A stretch of DNA of 64,000 bases from Sediminibacterium magnilacihabitans (lineage in GTDB: Bacteria; Bacteroidota; Bacteroidia; Chitinophagales; Chitinophagaceae): assembly GCA_002973575.1 (NCBI GenBank), contig PVEQ01000002.1:124001-188000 (forward strand), read 5' to 3'. Shown here piece by piece: positions 1-9,183 of this stretch. The notes under the pieces are model-generated. The model had not been told where the DNA came from and ran no database searches. It was given only the letters and a program-made list of their open reading frames with translations. A program made the position numbers and the translations under genes. Position 1 is the first letter of the stretch. Each line of letters begins with the position of its first letter.

Positions 1-1
1 A

Positions 2-1291
2 GAATTTTACCTGTTCATGCATTTCGGTCCGAATACTTTTACCGATAAAGAATGGGGAGATGGCAAAGAAGACCCCAATGTTTTCAACCCCACCGATCTT
101 GACTGCGTGCAATGGGCAAGGATCGCCAAAAAGGCCGACGCCAAAGGCATCATCATCACCGCCAAACACCACGATGGTTTTTGTTTATGGCCCAGTAAAT
201 TCAGCACACATACCGTTCGGGAAAGTAAATGGCGCAATGGCAAGGGCGATGTGATCAAAGAACTGGCCGCTGCCTGTAAGCAGGAAGGCATTGAAATGGG
301 CGTTTACATCTCCCCCTGGGATCGCAACCATCCTGCTTATGGTACGGCTGCATACAACGATGTTTATCTTTCTACCATGAAAGAATTGCTCACTGGTTAT
401 GGCAAATACTTTGAACTCTGGTGGGATGGCGCCAATGGTGAAGGCCCCAATGGCAAAAAACAGGTATACGATTTCAAAAGATTCCAGGATTCTGTTTTTA
501 AATGGCAACCACAGTTGATTGTATTCAGCGATATTGGCCCGAGTGTACGCTGGATAGGCAATGAAAGAGGCATCATTGGCAATACCAACTGGAGCCTGCT
601 GGACACAGCCGGTTTTAAAAGAGGTCACGGCGCTCCACCCAATGACACACTGAACCAGGGAAACAGAAACGGTAAAAACTGGATACCAGCCGAAGCCGAT
701 GTCTCTATCAGACCAGGATGGTTTTACCGCGCTTCAGAAGATAGCAAAGTAAAATCGCCTCAGATACTTTTCAACATCTACCTTAAATCCGTTGGTAATG
801 GCGGCAACCTGTTGCTGAATGTGCCACCCGATACACGCGGAAAGATCGCTGATGCCGATTCTGCATCACTCATGGGATTCCTTCAATTACGCAATCAGGC
901 TTTTCAACACGATCTGCTGGAAGGTGCTTCTATTAGCACCAATGCCGGTGATGAAAAGCAATTGAAACATCTCACCGATCACAATATCCAAACTTACTGG
1001 ATAGCTCATCGGGTCGATGATGCGCAACTGGAATTCAGGCTTCCCAATAAAACATTGGTGAATACACTGGTATTGGAAGAAATGATCCGCTACGGGCAAC
1101 GGGTAGCGGCTTTTACCATTGAATTATATCAAAACGGGCAATACGAAAAAGTGTTTACCGGCACCACCATCGGCCGTAAAAAAATTGCCTCATTCGAAGG
1201 AAAAGAAACCGACCGTATCCGGATAACAGTGCAGGAAGCAAAAGCCGCTCCTGTACTAAGGAGTATTGCCGCTTATGCCATCAGCCGGTAA
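2..1291 (+). CDS. alpha-L-fucosidase (GH29), 5' truncated by window edge
   Basis: The reading frame is open from base 2, so the gene begins upstream of the window and only the C-terminal ~430 residues are seen. The opening EFYLFMHFGPNTF-type segment, the AKHHDGFCLWPS strand and the YFELWWDGANGEG segment, whose Asp fits the GH29 nucleophile, identify a family 29 fucosidase releasing terminal alpha-L-fucose from glycans. Residues after about 300 look like a beta-sandwich, discoidin-type (F5/8) module. It is probably periplasmic or surface-exposed, but the signal peptide is outside the window. No partner SusCD pair is visible here. Confidence 0.9.
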   Translation, partial: EFYLFMHFGPNTFTDKEWGDGKEDPNVFNPTDLDCVQWARIAKKADAKGIIITAKHHDGFCLWPSKFSTHTVRESKWRNGKGDVIKELAAACKQEGIEMGVYISPWDRNHPAYGTAAYNDVYLSTMKELLTGYGKYFELWWDGANGEGPNGKKQVYDFKRFQDSVFKWQPQLIVFSDIGPSVRWIGNERGIIGNTNWSLLDTAGFKRGHGAPPNDTLNQGNRNGKNWIPAEADVSIRPGWFYRASEDSKVKSPQILFNIYLKSVGNGGNLLLNVPPDTRGKIADADSASLMGFLQLRNQAFQHDLLEGASISTNAGDEKQLKHLTDHNIQTYWIAHRVDDAQLEFRLPNKTLVNTLVLEEMIRYGQRVAAFTIELYQNGQYEKVFTGTTIGRKKIASFEGKETDRIRITVQEAKAAPVLRSIAAYAISR

Positions 1292-1380
1292 CCACTCAAA
1301 CGGTTTATTGAGCATTGGTCATTTTTAGATTCCTGCCTGCATAAGGGTTATATAGTTTAGTCTTCTTAAAACTATACTGT

Positions 1381-2487
1381 ATGAAATGTTTATGTTTGGG
1401 GATATTACTATTGAGCGCTTCAGTAGCACAATCCCAACCACTTATCATGCCGCCTAACGGTGGAAACAAAAAAGCCATGGTAGGTGAAAGAATCGGCATT
1501 ACCGATGTTACCATTCACTATGACCGGCCACATGTAAAAGGCCGCGAAGGAAAAATCTGGGGGCAACTGGTACCTGCAGGTTTTACTGATCAGGGGTTTG
1601 GCAATACCAAAGAAGCTCCCTGGCGTGCCGGCGCCAATGAGTCTACCACCATTGAATTCAGCACGGATGTTAGTATTGAAGGACAACCCCTTGCAGCCGG
1701 CAAATACGGGTTCTTTGTAGCTTACGCACCCGACGCCTGTACATTGATCTTTTCGCAGGATAACAGTTCATGGGGCAGTTTTTATTACGATCCATCCAAA
1801 GATGTTTTGCGCGTTAAAGTGAAGCCTGTAGCCAATAACGAATCGACAGAATGGTTGGCTTATGAGTTCAGCAACGAAACAGATAACAGTGCTGTCGTTA
1901 ACCTGAAATGGGAAAAGCTGGTCATCCCTTTTACAGTACAGGTAGACCTGATCAAAACCCAACTCGCTTCATTCAGAAAGGAATTACGTATGGAGAAAGG
2001 CTTTATCTGGCAACCATGGCAAACGGCCGCTCAATGGTGCGTTGATCACAACACCAACCTGGAAGAGGCGCTGGCATGGGCCGACACATCCATCAACCCG
2101 CAGGTACTTGGTGACCGGAATTTTGCCACACTTTCAACCAAAGCCGCCGTGCTGGATAAGTTGAACAGGAATGCCGAGGCCAATGCCATCATGAAAGAAG
2201 CATTACCGATGGGGAATATGGGGCAAGTACATCAATATGCCCGCCAGTTACTGGTACAAAAGAAAAATAAAGAAGCACTGGAAGCATTCCAAATGAATTA
2301 TAAGAAGAATCCCGATCAATTCATGACCACCTGGGGATTGGTTCGTGGCTATTCTGCATCAGGCGACTTCAGCAAAGCCCTGGAGTATGCCGGCAAAGCA
2401 TTGCCGCTGGCTCCTCCGGGCGCCAATAAAAGCATGGTAGAGAATGGAATAGAATCATTAAAAAAAGGGAAAGACATCAATAACTAA
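1381..2487 (+). CDS. DUF2911 protein with C-terminal TPR-like region
   Basis: The 368-aa protein starts with a hydrophobic export signal ending near SVAQSQ. Residues ~25-165 match the DUF2911 pattern: an ITDVTIHYDRPHVKGR strand, a GKIWGQLVP segment, the APWRAGANESTTIEFS core and the LAAGKYGFFVAY segment. The rest (~180-365) is helical, with repeats resembling TPR units (KAAVLDKLNRNAEANA, YSASGDFSKALEYAGKAL). DUF2911 proteins are common secreted proteins of Bacteroidota with no established reaction. Its stop lies 2 bp from the end of the convergent DUF6600 gene, with no room for a separate terminator. Confidence 0.85.
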   Translation: MKCLCLGILLLSASVAQSQPLIMPPNGGNKKAMVGERIGITDVTIHYDRPHVKGREGKIWGQLVPAGFTDQGFGNTKEAPWRAGANESTTIEFSTDVSIEGQPLAAGKYGFFVAYAPDACTLIFSQDNSSWGSFYYDPSKDVLRVKVKPVANNESTEWLAYEFSNETDNSAVVNLKWEKLVIPFTVQVDLIKTQLASFRKELRMEKGFIWQPWQTAAQWCVDHNTNLEEALAWADTSINPQVLGDRNFATLSTKAAVLDKLNRNAEANAIMKEALPMGNMGQVHQYARQLLVQKKNKEALEAFQMNYKKNPDQFMTTWGLVRGYSASGDFSKALEYAGKALPLAPPGANKSMVENGIESLKKGKDINN

Positions 2488-2488
2488 A

Positions 2489-3592
2489 TCAGTCCTCTTT
2501 TTTCCTGCTTTTTCTTGTATCGTTTTCATTGCCGCGACCCTGCCCGTTACCCGATGGTACGGGTTGCGGCATTCTATTATACCTTCTGTCCTGTTGAGGA
2601 GACTGTGCTGGCGCATATCTTCTGTTATCCTGCTGCCGGGAAGCCGGAGGTACCGGATAATATCTTTTTCCCTGTTCCCGGGACTGGGGATCGTATATCC
2701 TTCTGTCCTGCTGAGGAGCCGGGTCTACTCTTCTCTCCTGTTGTGGCATTGATGACACAGGATTGTTTTGTTGTGGCTGAGCCGGCGCTACCTGTTTATT
2801 CTGTACAGGTTGATTGGTTACCGGCTGCTGCTTGGAAACATCTTCCCTGATCACCGGCCTGTAAATGGCCAGGCGTCTGTCGTTCAGCTGCTGACCCGGC
2901 TTTCCAGTTGTTTGCACAACAATAGGATTAATACGCTGTCCGGTTGCTTTCTCTACTTCATGTACTTCCGGTCCACGGTTATATACCGCTCTTCCTGATA
3001 CCTGCCTGTTATCTCCGCCAGCATAATAATTATTATTGTTGATGATGGTTACATTTTTGGTCAGGTTATTTACTACAGTAGTATTGTTGTGAACGATGTA
3101 ATTATTCACATTAACCTGGTTGATATGCTGAGACGGAACGAAATTCCAGTAGGCTGAAACAGATACCCCGCCATGCGGCATCATTGGAGACCATCCATAA
3201 TAACCATTGCAGCTGCCCCAGGTTACCCAGGCAGGCGCCCATTCGCTGCCCGGAACCCATATCCATCCATAAGGACCATCATAAAGCCAACGTCCGTAGT
3301 GGAAGGGGGCCCATCCCCAACTATAGCCCGAAGCCCACACCCATCCGTCTGCACTATATACCCAGCGGCCATTGGTAGCATAGGGACTGAACCCTATTTC
3401 CACACTGGGTGTCCATACACGTCCGTAGCCGGGGTAATCGAACCAACGGCCATAAGGACTGAGGGCGTCGTAAAATGTGCCATATCCAACCGAAGCCGAA
3501 ACCTGGTAATCAACATCGGTAGATTGAATAGACGGTCCGCAAGAACTGAGTGCCGCCATTCCAAAAATCATTGCCAGGGTCATCGTTTTCAT
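2489..3592 (-). CDS. DUF6600-type lipoprotein, aromatic-rich, Q/P-rich tail
   Basis: The 367-aa product has a lipoprotein signal with lipobox Cys (AALSSC). Residues ~35-150 are packed with Trp/Tyr/Gly repeats such as PYGRWFDYPGYGRVW and GPYGWIWVPGSEWAPAWV, typical of the DUF6600 family. An Asn-rich central segment (VNNYIVHNNTTVVNNL) follows. The last ~120 residues form a Gln/Pro/Arg low-complexity tail with repeated PQQDRR units and a basic end (TRKSRKKED). The envelope location follows from the lipobox; function is unknown. Confidence 0.75.
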   Translation of the reverse strand: MKTMTLAMIFGMAALSSCGPSIQSTDVDYQVSASVGYGTFYDALSPYGRWFDYPGYGRVWTPSVEIGFSPYATNGRWVYSADGWVWASGYSWGWAPFHYGRWLYDGPYGWIWVPGSEWAPAWVTWGSCNGYYGWSPMMPHGGVSVSAYWNFVPSQHINQVNVNNYIVHNNTTVVNNLTKNVTIINNNNYYAGGDNRQVSGRAVYNRGPEVHEVEKATGQRINPIVVQTTGKPGQQLNDRRLAIYRPVIREDVSKQQPVTNQPVQNKQVAPAQPQQNNPVSSMPQQERRVDPAPQQDRRIYDPQSREQGKRYYPVPPASRQQDNRRYAPAQSPQQDRRYNRMPQPVPSGNGQGRGNENDTRKSRKKED

Positions 3593-3766
3593 AACATACG
3601 ATTTAAAATTTGTGCTTGCTCTTCTTTACTGACAACAGCCGGCAGGAAAGGTTTATTATGCAATTGTTAAGCAATCCCCAAAGCCCATGCCAGCCCCCAT
3701 AAACTGGCATGCCAATTGTCTTATGATGTTAACTTTCCCGTTAATTTATGTCGTAAAACTGGGCTT

Positions 3767-5140
3767 ATGAACCATTTCAACACGGTCAGATCCTGCATCC
3801 GCAACAGCAATGATGCACAGTTAAAGAAAGAGCTGGAGCACACAAAATTCGGGGAAATCTTATCCATACTGAACAAACTGCAAGACCAGGACCAGGTAAA
3901 AGTATTCGAGGCATTGAATGAATATACTGCTATCAAAGCCTTCAAAGTACTCAGCTTCAAAACCAGGCAGGACCTGATCCGGGGCATGCACCACGAAAAA
4001 GCGGCGCGCCTGCTCAATGCGATACCCGACGACGACCGTACCGCTTTCCTCGAGGGACTTCCCAGCCTCATTGTGAATGAGCTCATCAAACTGCTGAGCC
4101 CCGAAGAAAGAAGCAGTACCCTGCAATTGCTGGGTTATAAAGAAGGAACCGTAGGCAGGCTCATGACGCCGCATTATGTAGCAGTGAAAAAAGACTGGAC
4201 GGTACAACAAGTGTTTGATTTCATCAAATTACATGGTCAGAATTCCGAGACCGTAAATGTGATCTATGTGATAGATGACAACGGCGTGTTGATCGATGAC
4301 ATCCGGATACGTGAATTTTTATTTGTCGATACCGGCAAAAAAGTGAGCGAGGTGATGGATAATAAATTCCTGAACCTGGTAGTTACCGACCGGCAAAAAG
4401 ATGTTATTGAAATATTCCAGAAGAACAACCGCTTTGCATTGCCCGTAACCGATGAAAAGGGCGTACTCATTGGCATTGTAACGATCGACGACGTATTGCG
4501 TTTAGCAGAAACGGAGAATACAAGAGAGATACAGAAGATAGGTGGTTCTGAAGCACTCGACGAACCTTATACACAGATCTCTTTTGTAAACCTCATCAAA
4601 AAAAGAGCGGGATGGCTGATCATCCTGTTCCTGGGAGAAATGCTGACCGCTACTGCAATGGGGCATTTTGAAGGAGAGATCAGCAGGGCTGTTGTGTTAT
4701 CACTCTTCATTCCCCTGATCATTTCCAGCGGCGGTAATTCCGGTTCCCAGGCATCATCTATCATCATCAGGGCCATGGCACTTGGTGAAGTAACATTCAG
4801 TAGTTGGTGGTATGTGATGCGGAAAGAGATCATATCCGGTTTCACACTGGGTATCATCCTCGGCATCGTGGGTTTCCTGCGCATCTTTTTGTGGCAGAAT
4901 CTTCATATTCATGATTATGGTCTGCACTGGCTGCTGATCGCCACCACCGTTGCCTTCGCCTTACTGGGCGTGGTTTTGTGGGGAACCCTGGCTGGCTCTA
5001 TGTTGCCTCTTGCATTGAAAAAGGTGGGCGCCGATCCTGCTGCATCTTCGGCTCCGTTTGTCGCTACTTTGGTAGACGTAACTGGACTGATCATTTATTT
5101 CAGCGTAGCATTCCTTATCATGCATGGCACATTGCTGTAA
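3767..5140 (+). CDS. mgtE: magnesium transporter MgtE
   Basis: The protein imports Mg2+ across the inner membrane. The ATG at 3767 gives 457 aa; a longer frame would need a TTG at 3716 and adds a region with no family resemblance. Order of domains: an N-terminal helical superhelix (MgtE_N, ~1-115), paired CBS domains (~120-245, with TVGRLMTPHYVAV and GVLIGIVTIDDVLRL), then five hydrophobic segments including the signature GGNSGSQASSIIIRAMALGE. CBS domains in this family close the pore when cytosolic Mg2+ is high. It stands alone, 48 bp before purE on the same strand. Confidence 0.95.
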   Translation: MNHFNTVRSCIRNSNDAQLKKELEHTKFGEILSILNKLQDQDQVKVFEALNEYTAIKAFKVLSFKTRQDLIRGMHHEKAARLLNAIPDDDRTAFLEGLPSLIVNELIKLLSPEERSSTLQLLGYKEGTVGRLMTPHYVAVKKDWTVQQVFDFIKLHGQNSETVNVIYVIDDNGVLIDDIRIREFLFVDTGKKVSEVMDNKFLNLVVTDRQKDVIEIFQKNNRFALPVTDEKGVLIGIVTIDDVLRLAETENTREIQKIGGSEALDEPYTQISFVNLIKKRAGWLIILFLGEMLTATAMGHFEGEISRAVVLSLFIPLIISSGGNSGSQASSIIIRAMALGEVTFSSWWYVMRKEIISGFTLGIILGIVGFLRIFLWQNLHIHDYGLHWLLIATTVAFALLGVVLWGTLAGSMLPLALKKVGADPAASSAPFVATLVDVTGLIIYFSVAFLIMHGTLL

Positions 5141-5188
5141 AAAGCATACCATAAAATCGAGTATCTTGCATTCGTTATCAACAGCAAT

Positions 5189-5710
5189 ATGACAACACCT
5201 TCTCCTCTTGTAGGCATTATCATGGGCAGCGACAGCGACCTGCACATTATGCAGGCCGCCGCCGATGTACTCAAACGATTTGATATTCCTTTTGAATTAA
5301 CAGTCGTTTCCGCTCATCGCACGCCGCTGCGTATGGTGGAATATGCTACTGTTGCCAGGGAGCGGGGCCTACACGTGATCATTGCCGGCGCAGGAGGTGC
5401 CGCACACTTACCGGGAATGGTGGCAGCGCTCACCAGTTTACCGGTGATCGGCGTTCCCATCAAATCTTCCAACTCTATCGATGGATGGGATTCCGTGCTT
5501 TCCATATTACAAATGCCCAATGGTGTTCCTGTTGCTACCGTAGCATTGAATGCAGCCAAAAACGCCGGTATCCTGGCCGCACAGATCATCGGCAGCACCA
5601 ACCGCGATGTGGCTACTGCGTTGGACACCTATAAAGCCGAGATGAACGATGAAGTATCGGGCAAAGTAAAAAAACTCAAAGGCGATTGGAATAACAAGTT
5701 TGATGTGTAA
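5189..5710 (+). CDS. purE: N5-carboxyaminoimidazole ribonucleotide mutase (PurE)
   Basis: PurE converts N5-CAIR to CAIR in de novo purine synthesis. The 173-aa length is typical. Visible motifs are the phosphate-binding [10 protein letters not shown] near residue 13, SAHRTP near 44, and [11 protein letters not shown] near 70. No purK follows, so the carboxylase partner must be encoded elsewhere. The gene ends in a strong hairpin before the convergent TonB receptor gene. Confidence 0.95.
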   Translation: MTTPSPLVGIIMGSDSDLHIMQAAADVLKRFDIPFELTVVSAHRTPLRMVEYATVARERGLHVIIAGAGGAAHLPGMVAALTSLPVIGVPIKSSNSIDGWDSVLSILQMPNGVPVATVALNAAKNAGILAAQIIGSTNRDVATALDTYKAEMNDEVSGKVKKLKGDWNNKFDV

Positions 5711-5722
5711 TCGATCACTAAG

Positions 5723-5756
5723 CAGAACTGGCGAATACAACGATTCGCCAGTTCTG
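5723..5756. terminator. 14-bp perfect hairpin between convergent purE and TonB receptor genes
   Basis: CAGAACTGGCGAAT pairs perfectly with ATTCGCCAGTTCTG around a 6-nt loop. It sits between the stop of purE and the stop of the minus-strand receptor gene. There is no long T-run on either side, so it is a likely bidirectional mRNA-end hairpin rather than a textbook intrinsic terminator. Confidence 0.6.
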
Positions 5757-5775
5757 TTATGTTAGTGTGATGATG

Positions 5776-8088
5776 TTAAAATTTAAAAGATATGCCTGTC
5801 ATGAAGTTCCTGCCAGGCATAGGAATGATGCCTTCCCAAAAAGCGCCTTCCCGCTTCGTAAAATACCGCTCGTCAAATACATTGTTCAATGTAAAACTGA
5901 AGCCCCATTTTTTCAATTGGTATTGCAATGAAAAGTTAACCGGATGATAAGCGTATATGGGACCATTTTGTCCATTGGCTGTTCCTGTTTCGCTATTTGC
6001 CAGATCAGTGTATTGCTTGCCTACATAAGTCATCCATGCATTGGTTGTAAACTGGCCCGCACCCAAACGGTTACTATAACGTACACCGGCTGTGTAAGTG
6101 AGTTGGGGAGCATACACCATGTATTTATCTTTAGTGGTACCGCTTGTTTGTTTAGCATCCTGGTAAGCGCCGCTTCCATACAGACTCACATTTTTTACAG
6201 GATAAAGATCCAATTCCAGTTCTACTCCCTTCTGCAATGAAGTGCCTACATTTTGCCATAGCTTGAATTGGTTATCCGGTGTCATCACCTGTACAAACTT
6301 ATTTTTATAATCAATGATGTATCCGGTAAGGTTAGCGCTGATCCATGTTGCCGGTTGTGTACGAAGACCTAATTCATAGTTCATAGAAGTTTCGGGGTTC
6401 AGCTCGCCGGCATAAGAAACCGTGTTCGCATCCAGGGCCCAGTAGATGGCAGGCGGTTGAAAACCCCTGGAAACATTCACGAATACATTGCTTTTCTCAT
6501 TGAACTTATATACAAGCCCGGTCGAAAAAACTACGGCATCGGAGTTGCTCTTTACATCCAGACCAATGTTATTGGTTAACGGGTTCTTTGCAGTAAAATC
6601 CTTCTTCTTATAATTCACCGAAGTATAACGCGCGCCTAGTGAAAAGGAAAATTGTGGTAAGAAACTGATCGTATTGTAAGCGTATACTTCTTTGATCAGG
6701 CTGGTGCCGATGCCGTAACCACTGGCCTTCCCAACTTCCTGGTTCCCCAGGCTCGCTGTCATGGTCATATCATTCAAACGATCTGTATGTAACCGGACAC
6801 CTACTACAAAATTATTTTGCAGGTTTCCGATCGGGTTGTTATTCTGATAATCAGATACGATGCCTATCAGGTGGATATCGCGGATAAATGCAACCGTTGT
6901 GTCAAAGCTGGTGCTGGCAGCGCTTTTCTTGCGTGATACAAACCAATCTCTTTTAAAGTAGTTACCATAAATAGAGGTATTGAGCTGTTGGTGCTCTGTC
7001 AATTGCTTATCCAAAGAAATGGTAGCCGTATAACGATCCGATGTAAAATGGTCAAACGGATGCTGACTGAGCTTGACATTTTGATCATATTGACTCTGGG
7101 TTAATCCACCGGGCGTTTCAGAATTTTCACTAAACCCATTCAGGTAAAAAGAAAGTTTGGTAGCAGCATCGATTTGATTGTCCAGTTTTACTGTGAGGTC
7201 GTTAACGCCGAATTGACTTCTTTCCCTAAACCCATCTCCCTGTCTCCTCACACCATTCACCATGTAACCAAACTTACCATTGCTGCCGCTGGTATTTACT
7301 TCCGCTGTCAATGCATTCCAGCTTCCATAATTTAATTTCAATAACGTTGCTGGAACTGCCGATGCTTTTTTGGAAACCAGGTTAATCACACCACCTACTG
7401 AATAACCGCCATACAATACAGAAGAACCTCCGCGGATCACTTCCACTTTTTCAATCTGCTGAAGCGGTGTCATATAATAACCACCGGGGTCGCCATAATA
7501 CATGGTACCATTGGGAATTTTGCCATCGATCAAAATCAAGGCACTTCTGTTGCGGTTGGGATCCAGTCCGCGAAGTCCGAAATTGGGTTTTAGTCCTCTG
7601 CCATCTTCATCAACAGCCACTACACCGGGAATACGGGTAATGACTTCTGTAAGGGATTGCGCGCCCGATTCACGGATGGTTCTGCCATCAATAACAGAAA
7701 TGGAGCCAGGCAGATCCGATATTTTACGACGAAGTCCGCCGGCCGTAATGGTAACTGCATCCAATTCTTTGGCTGAACTTTCCAATCCAACATTCAAAAC
7801 CGTATTTTGATTGAGCATAATTCTTCTTGAATGCGATTGTATATTCAAACCGCTGATATCAATAGTATAATTCCCGGGAGTCAGCTTCTTAAAACTATAA
7901 GCGCCGTCTTCACCTGTAATCACTATTTTGGATAATTCTTTTATCGAAACTACAATACCCTCTAAAGGATGATTGGCTTTGTCTGTAATAACCCCATGTA
8001 AGGTCAGGGTACCATTTTGTCCACGACTCATCTGTGCAATAAACGCAGCAACAAAAATGAGTACAACACGCGTAAATTTTCTCATCAT
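5776..8088 (-). CDS. TonB-dependent outer-membrane receptor, FecA-like
   Basis: The 770-aa product has a signal peptide (cleavage near AQMSRGQ), a carboxypeptidase-regulatory-like domain (~25-105, GVITDKANHPLEGIVVSI), a plug domain (~115-235, with PGSISVIDGRTIRESG, GLRGLDPNRNRSALILIDG and VEVIRGGSSVLYGG), and a 22-strand-type barrel ending in GISFKF with a terminal Phe. The plug and early barrel resemble ferric-citrate or siderophore receptors. No SusD partner follows, which argues against a polysaccharide SusCD system. The substrate is inferred to be an iron chelate; no Fur box was recognised. Confidence 0.88.
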   Translation of the reverse strand: MMRKFTRVVLIFVAAFIAQMSRGQNGTLTLHGVITDKANHPLEGIVVSIKELSKIVITGEDGAYSFKKLTPGNYTIDISGLNIQSHSRRIMLNQNTVLNVGLESSAKELDAVTITAGGLRRKISDLPGSISVIDGRTIRESGAQSLTEVITRIPGVVAVDEDGRGLKPNFGLRGLDPNRNRSALILIDGKIPNGTMYYGDPGGYYMTPLQQIEKVEVIRGGSSVLYGGYSVGGVINLVSKKASAVPATLLKLNYGSWNALTAEVNTSGSNGKFGYMVNGVRRQGDGFRERSQFGVNDLTVKLDNQIDAATKLSFYLNGFSENSETPGGLTQSQYDQNVKLSQHPFDHFTSDRYTATISLDKQLTEHQQLNTSIYGNYFKRDWFVSRKKSAASTSFDTTVAFIRDIHLIGIVSDYQNNNPIGNLQNNFVVGVRLHTDRLNDMTMTASLGNQEVGKASGYGIGTSLIKEVYAYNTISFLPQFSFSLGARYTSVNYKKKDFTAKNPLTNNIGLDVKSNSDAVVFSTGLVYKFNEKSNVFVNVSRGFQPPAIYWALDANTVSYAGELNPETSMNYELGLRTQPATWISANLTGYIIDYKNKFVQVMTPDNQFKLWQNVGTSLQKGVELELDLYPVKNVSLYGSGAYQDAKQTSGTTKDKYMVYAPQLTYTAGVRYSNRLGAGQFTTNAWMTYVGKQYTDLANSETGTANGQNGPIYAYHPVNFSLQYQLKKWGFSFTLNNVFDERYFTKREGAFWEGIIPMPGRNFMTGISFKF

Positions 8089-8212
8089 TATTCCGATTTG
8101 TTTTAAAAAATTGATTGTGGCGCAAATTAAATACGGCTTAAAATCAACTTTTTTAAAATCGGGAAAACGATTTACGCATTCAGTAATTAAACGGGATGTA
8201 GTAATGTGTGTA

Positions 8213-9052
8213 TCATTTCAGCTGATACACCCTTACATAGTCTACATACATACTGGCAGGTATACGGGTATTATCTACCTGGCTGCCGGGCCAGTTGCCT
8301 CCTACCGCCAGGTTGAAGATGATAAAGAAGGGATTGAAAAAAGCGCCGGTACTGTTGATATTGCTGTTGAGGTTAACAGTGTGATACAGTGTACCATCGA
8401 TATGCCATTGAATGGAATTCGCATCCCATTCCACATCATACACATGATAAGTGGCAGGTGAGGAAAGCATTTTATCGCCGGAAGATACATGCTGCCCATT
8501 ATCATAAGCATGTGCCGTACCATAAATAAGACTGTCGGCATTGATGTGTTCCATAATATCTATCTCACCGCATTTGGGCCAACCCACTGAACTAATGTTG
8601 GTGCCCAACAGCCAGAAAGCGGGCCAGAGTCCCTGTCCTACCGGCATTTTGATACGGGCTTCGATCCTGCCGTAAGTAAAACTTTGTTTTCCTTGCGTCT
8701 TCAGCCGGGATGAAGTATATGGGTTATTACCTACTGTTTCTTTTTTGGCAGTGATCACCAGGTTGCCATCAACCACGGTTGCATTTGCTTTCTGATAGTA
8801 TTCCAGTTCATTGTTTCCCCAACCGTTGCCTCCAATATCAAATACCCAGTTGGTGGTATCCAGACTGGCGCCATTGAACTCATCGGCCCAAACCAACTGA
8901 TAAGTCTTAGTGCCGCCCGTGCCCGGGTTGGGATTGGAAGTAGCATTGGAAGCAGGCTGCCCTTTAGAGCATCCGCTGAGCAGGAACAATATTACACAGC
9001 AGGCTGTGCGTGACAGGTGCTGCTGGTCAAAAAAACGAGTTTGTATTTTCAT
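8213..9052 (-). CDS. GH16 endo-beta-glucanase (laminarinase-like) lipoprotein
   Basis: The start at 9052 puts a lipoprotein signal (ILFLLSGCSKG) at the N-terminus; an upstream ATG at 9079 only adds nine residues. Residues ~45-275 form a GH16 jelly-roll: LVWADEFNGASLDTTNW opening, GRIEARIKMPVGQGLWPAFWLLG, the catalytic GEIDIMEHI with the E-x-D-x-x-E pair, and the YDVEWDANSIQWHIDG strand. Such enzymes hydrolyse beta-1,3 or mixed-linked glucans at the cell surface. It is a single-domain enzyme with no carbohydrate-binding module. Confidence 0.9.
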   Translation of the reverse strand: MKIQTRFFDQQHLSRTACCVILFLLSGCSKGQPASNATSNPNPGTGGTKTYQLVWADEFNGASLDTTNWVFDIGGNGWGNNELEYYQKANATVVDGNLVITAKKETVGNNPYTSSRLKTQGKQSFTYGRIEARIKMPVGQGLWPAFWLLGTNISSVGWPKCGEIDIMEHINADSLIYGTAHAYDNGQHVSSGDKMLSSPATYHVYDVEWDANSIQWHIDGTLYHTVNLNSNINSTGAFFNPFFIIFNLAVGGNWPGSQVDNTRIPASMYVDYVRVYQLK

Positions 9053-9183
9053 AGCGTGGTCAACAAAATAGTCAATCAAGTTACAATAAAATGATTATAT
9101 GGCCAGTGACCTGTTTTAGGAAAGCTTTTTCGTTTTATCTTAGGATAAGATTATACTTCATTTATCTATATCAATCGAGAGCC

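Noticed and set aside
2515-3670. Several plus-strand frames opposite the DUF6600 gene
   Set aside because: They are antisense shadows of a biased Trp/Tyr/Gln-rich gene and lack any recognisable domain.
3716-3766. TTG-initiated longer MgtE
   Set aside because: The extension needs a non-ATG start and does not resemble MgtE N-termini; the ATG at 3767 fits the family.
9091-9183. 31-residue N-terminal extension of the carboxylesterase
   Set aside because: It would place the signal peptide in the interior of the protein and shows no coding character.
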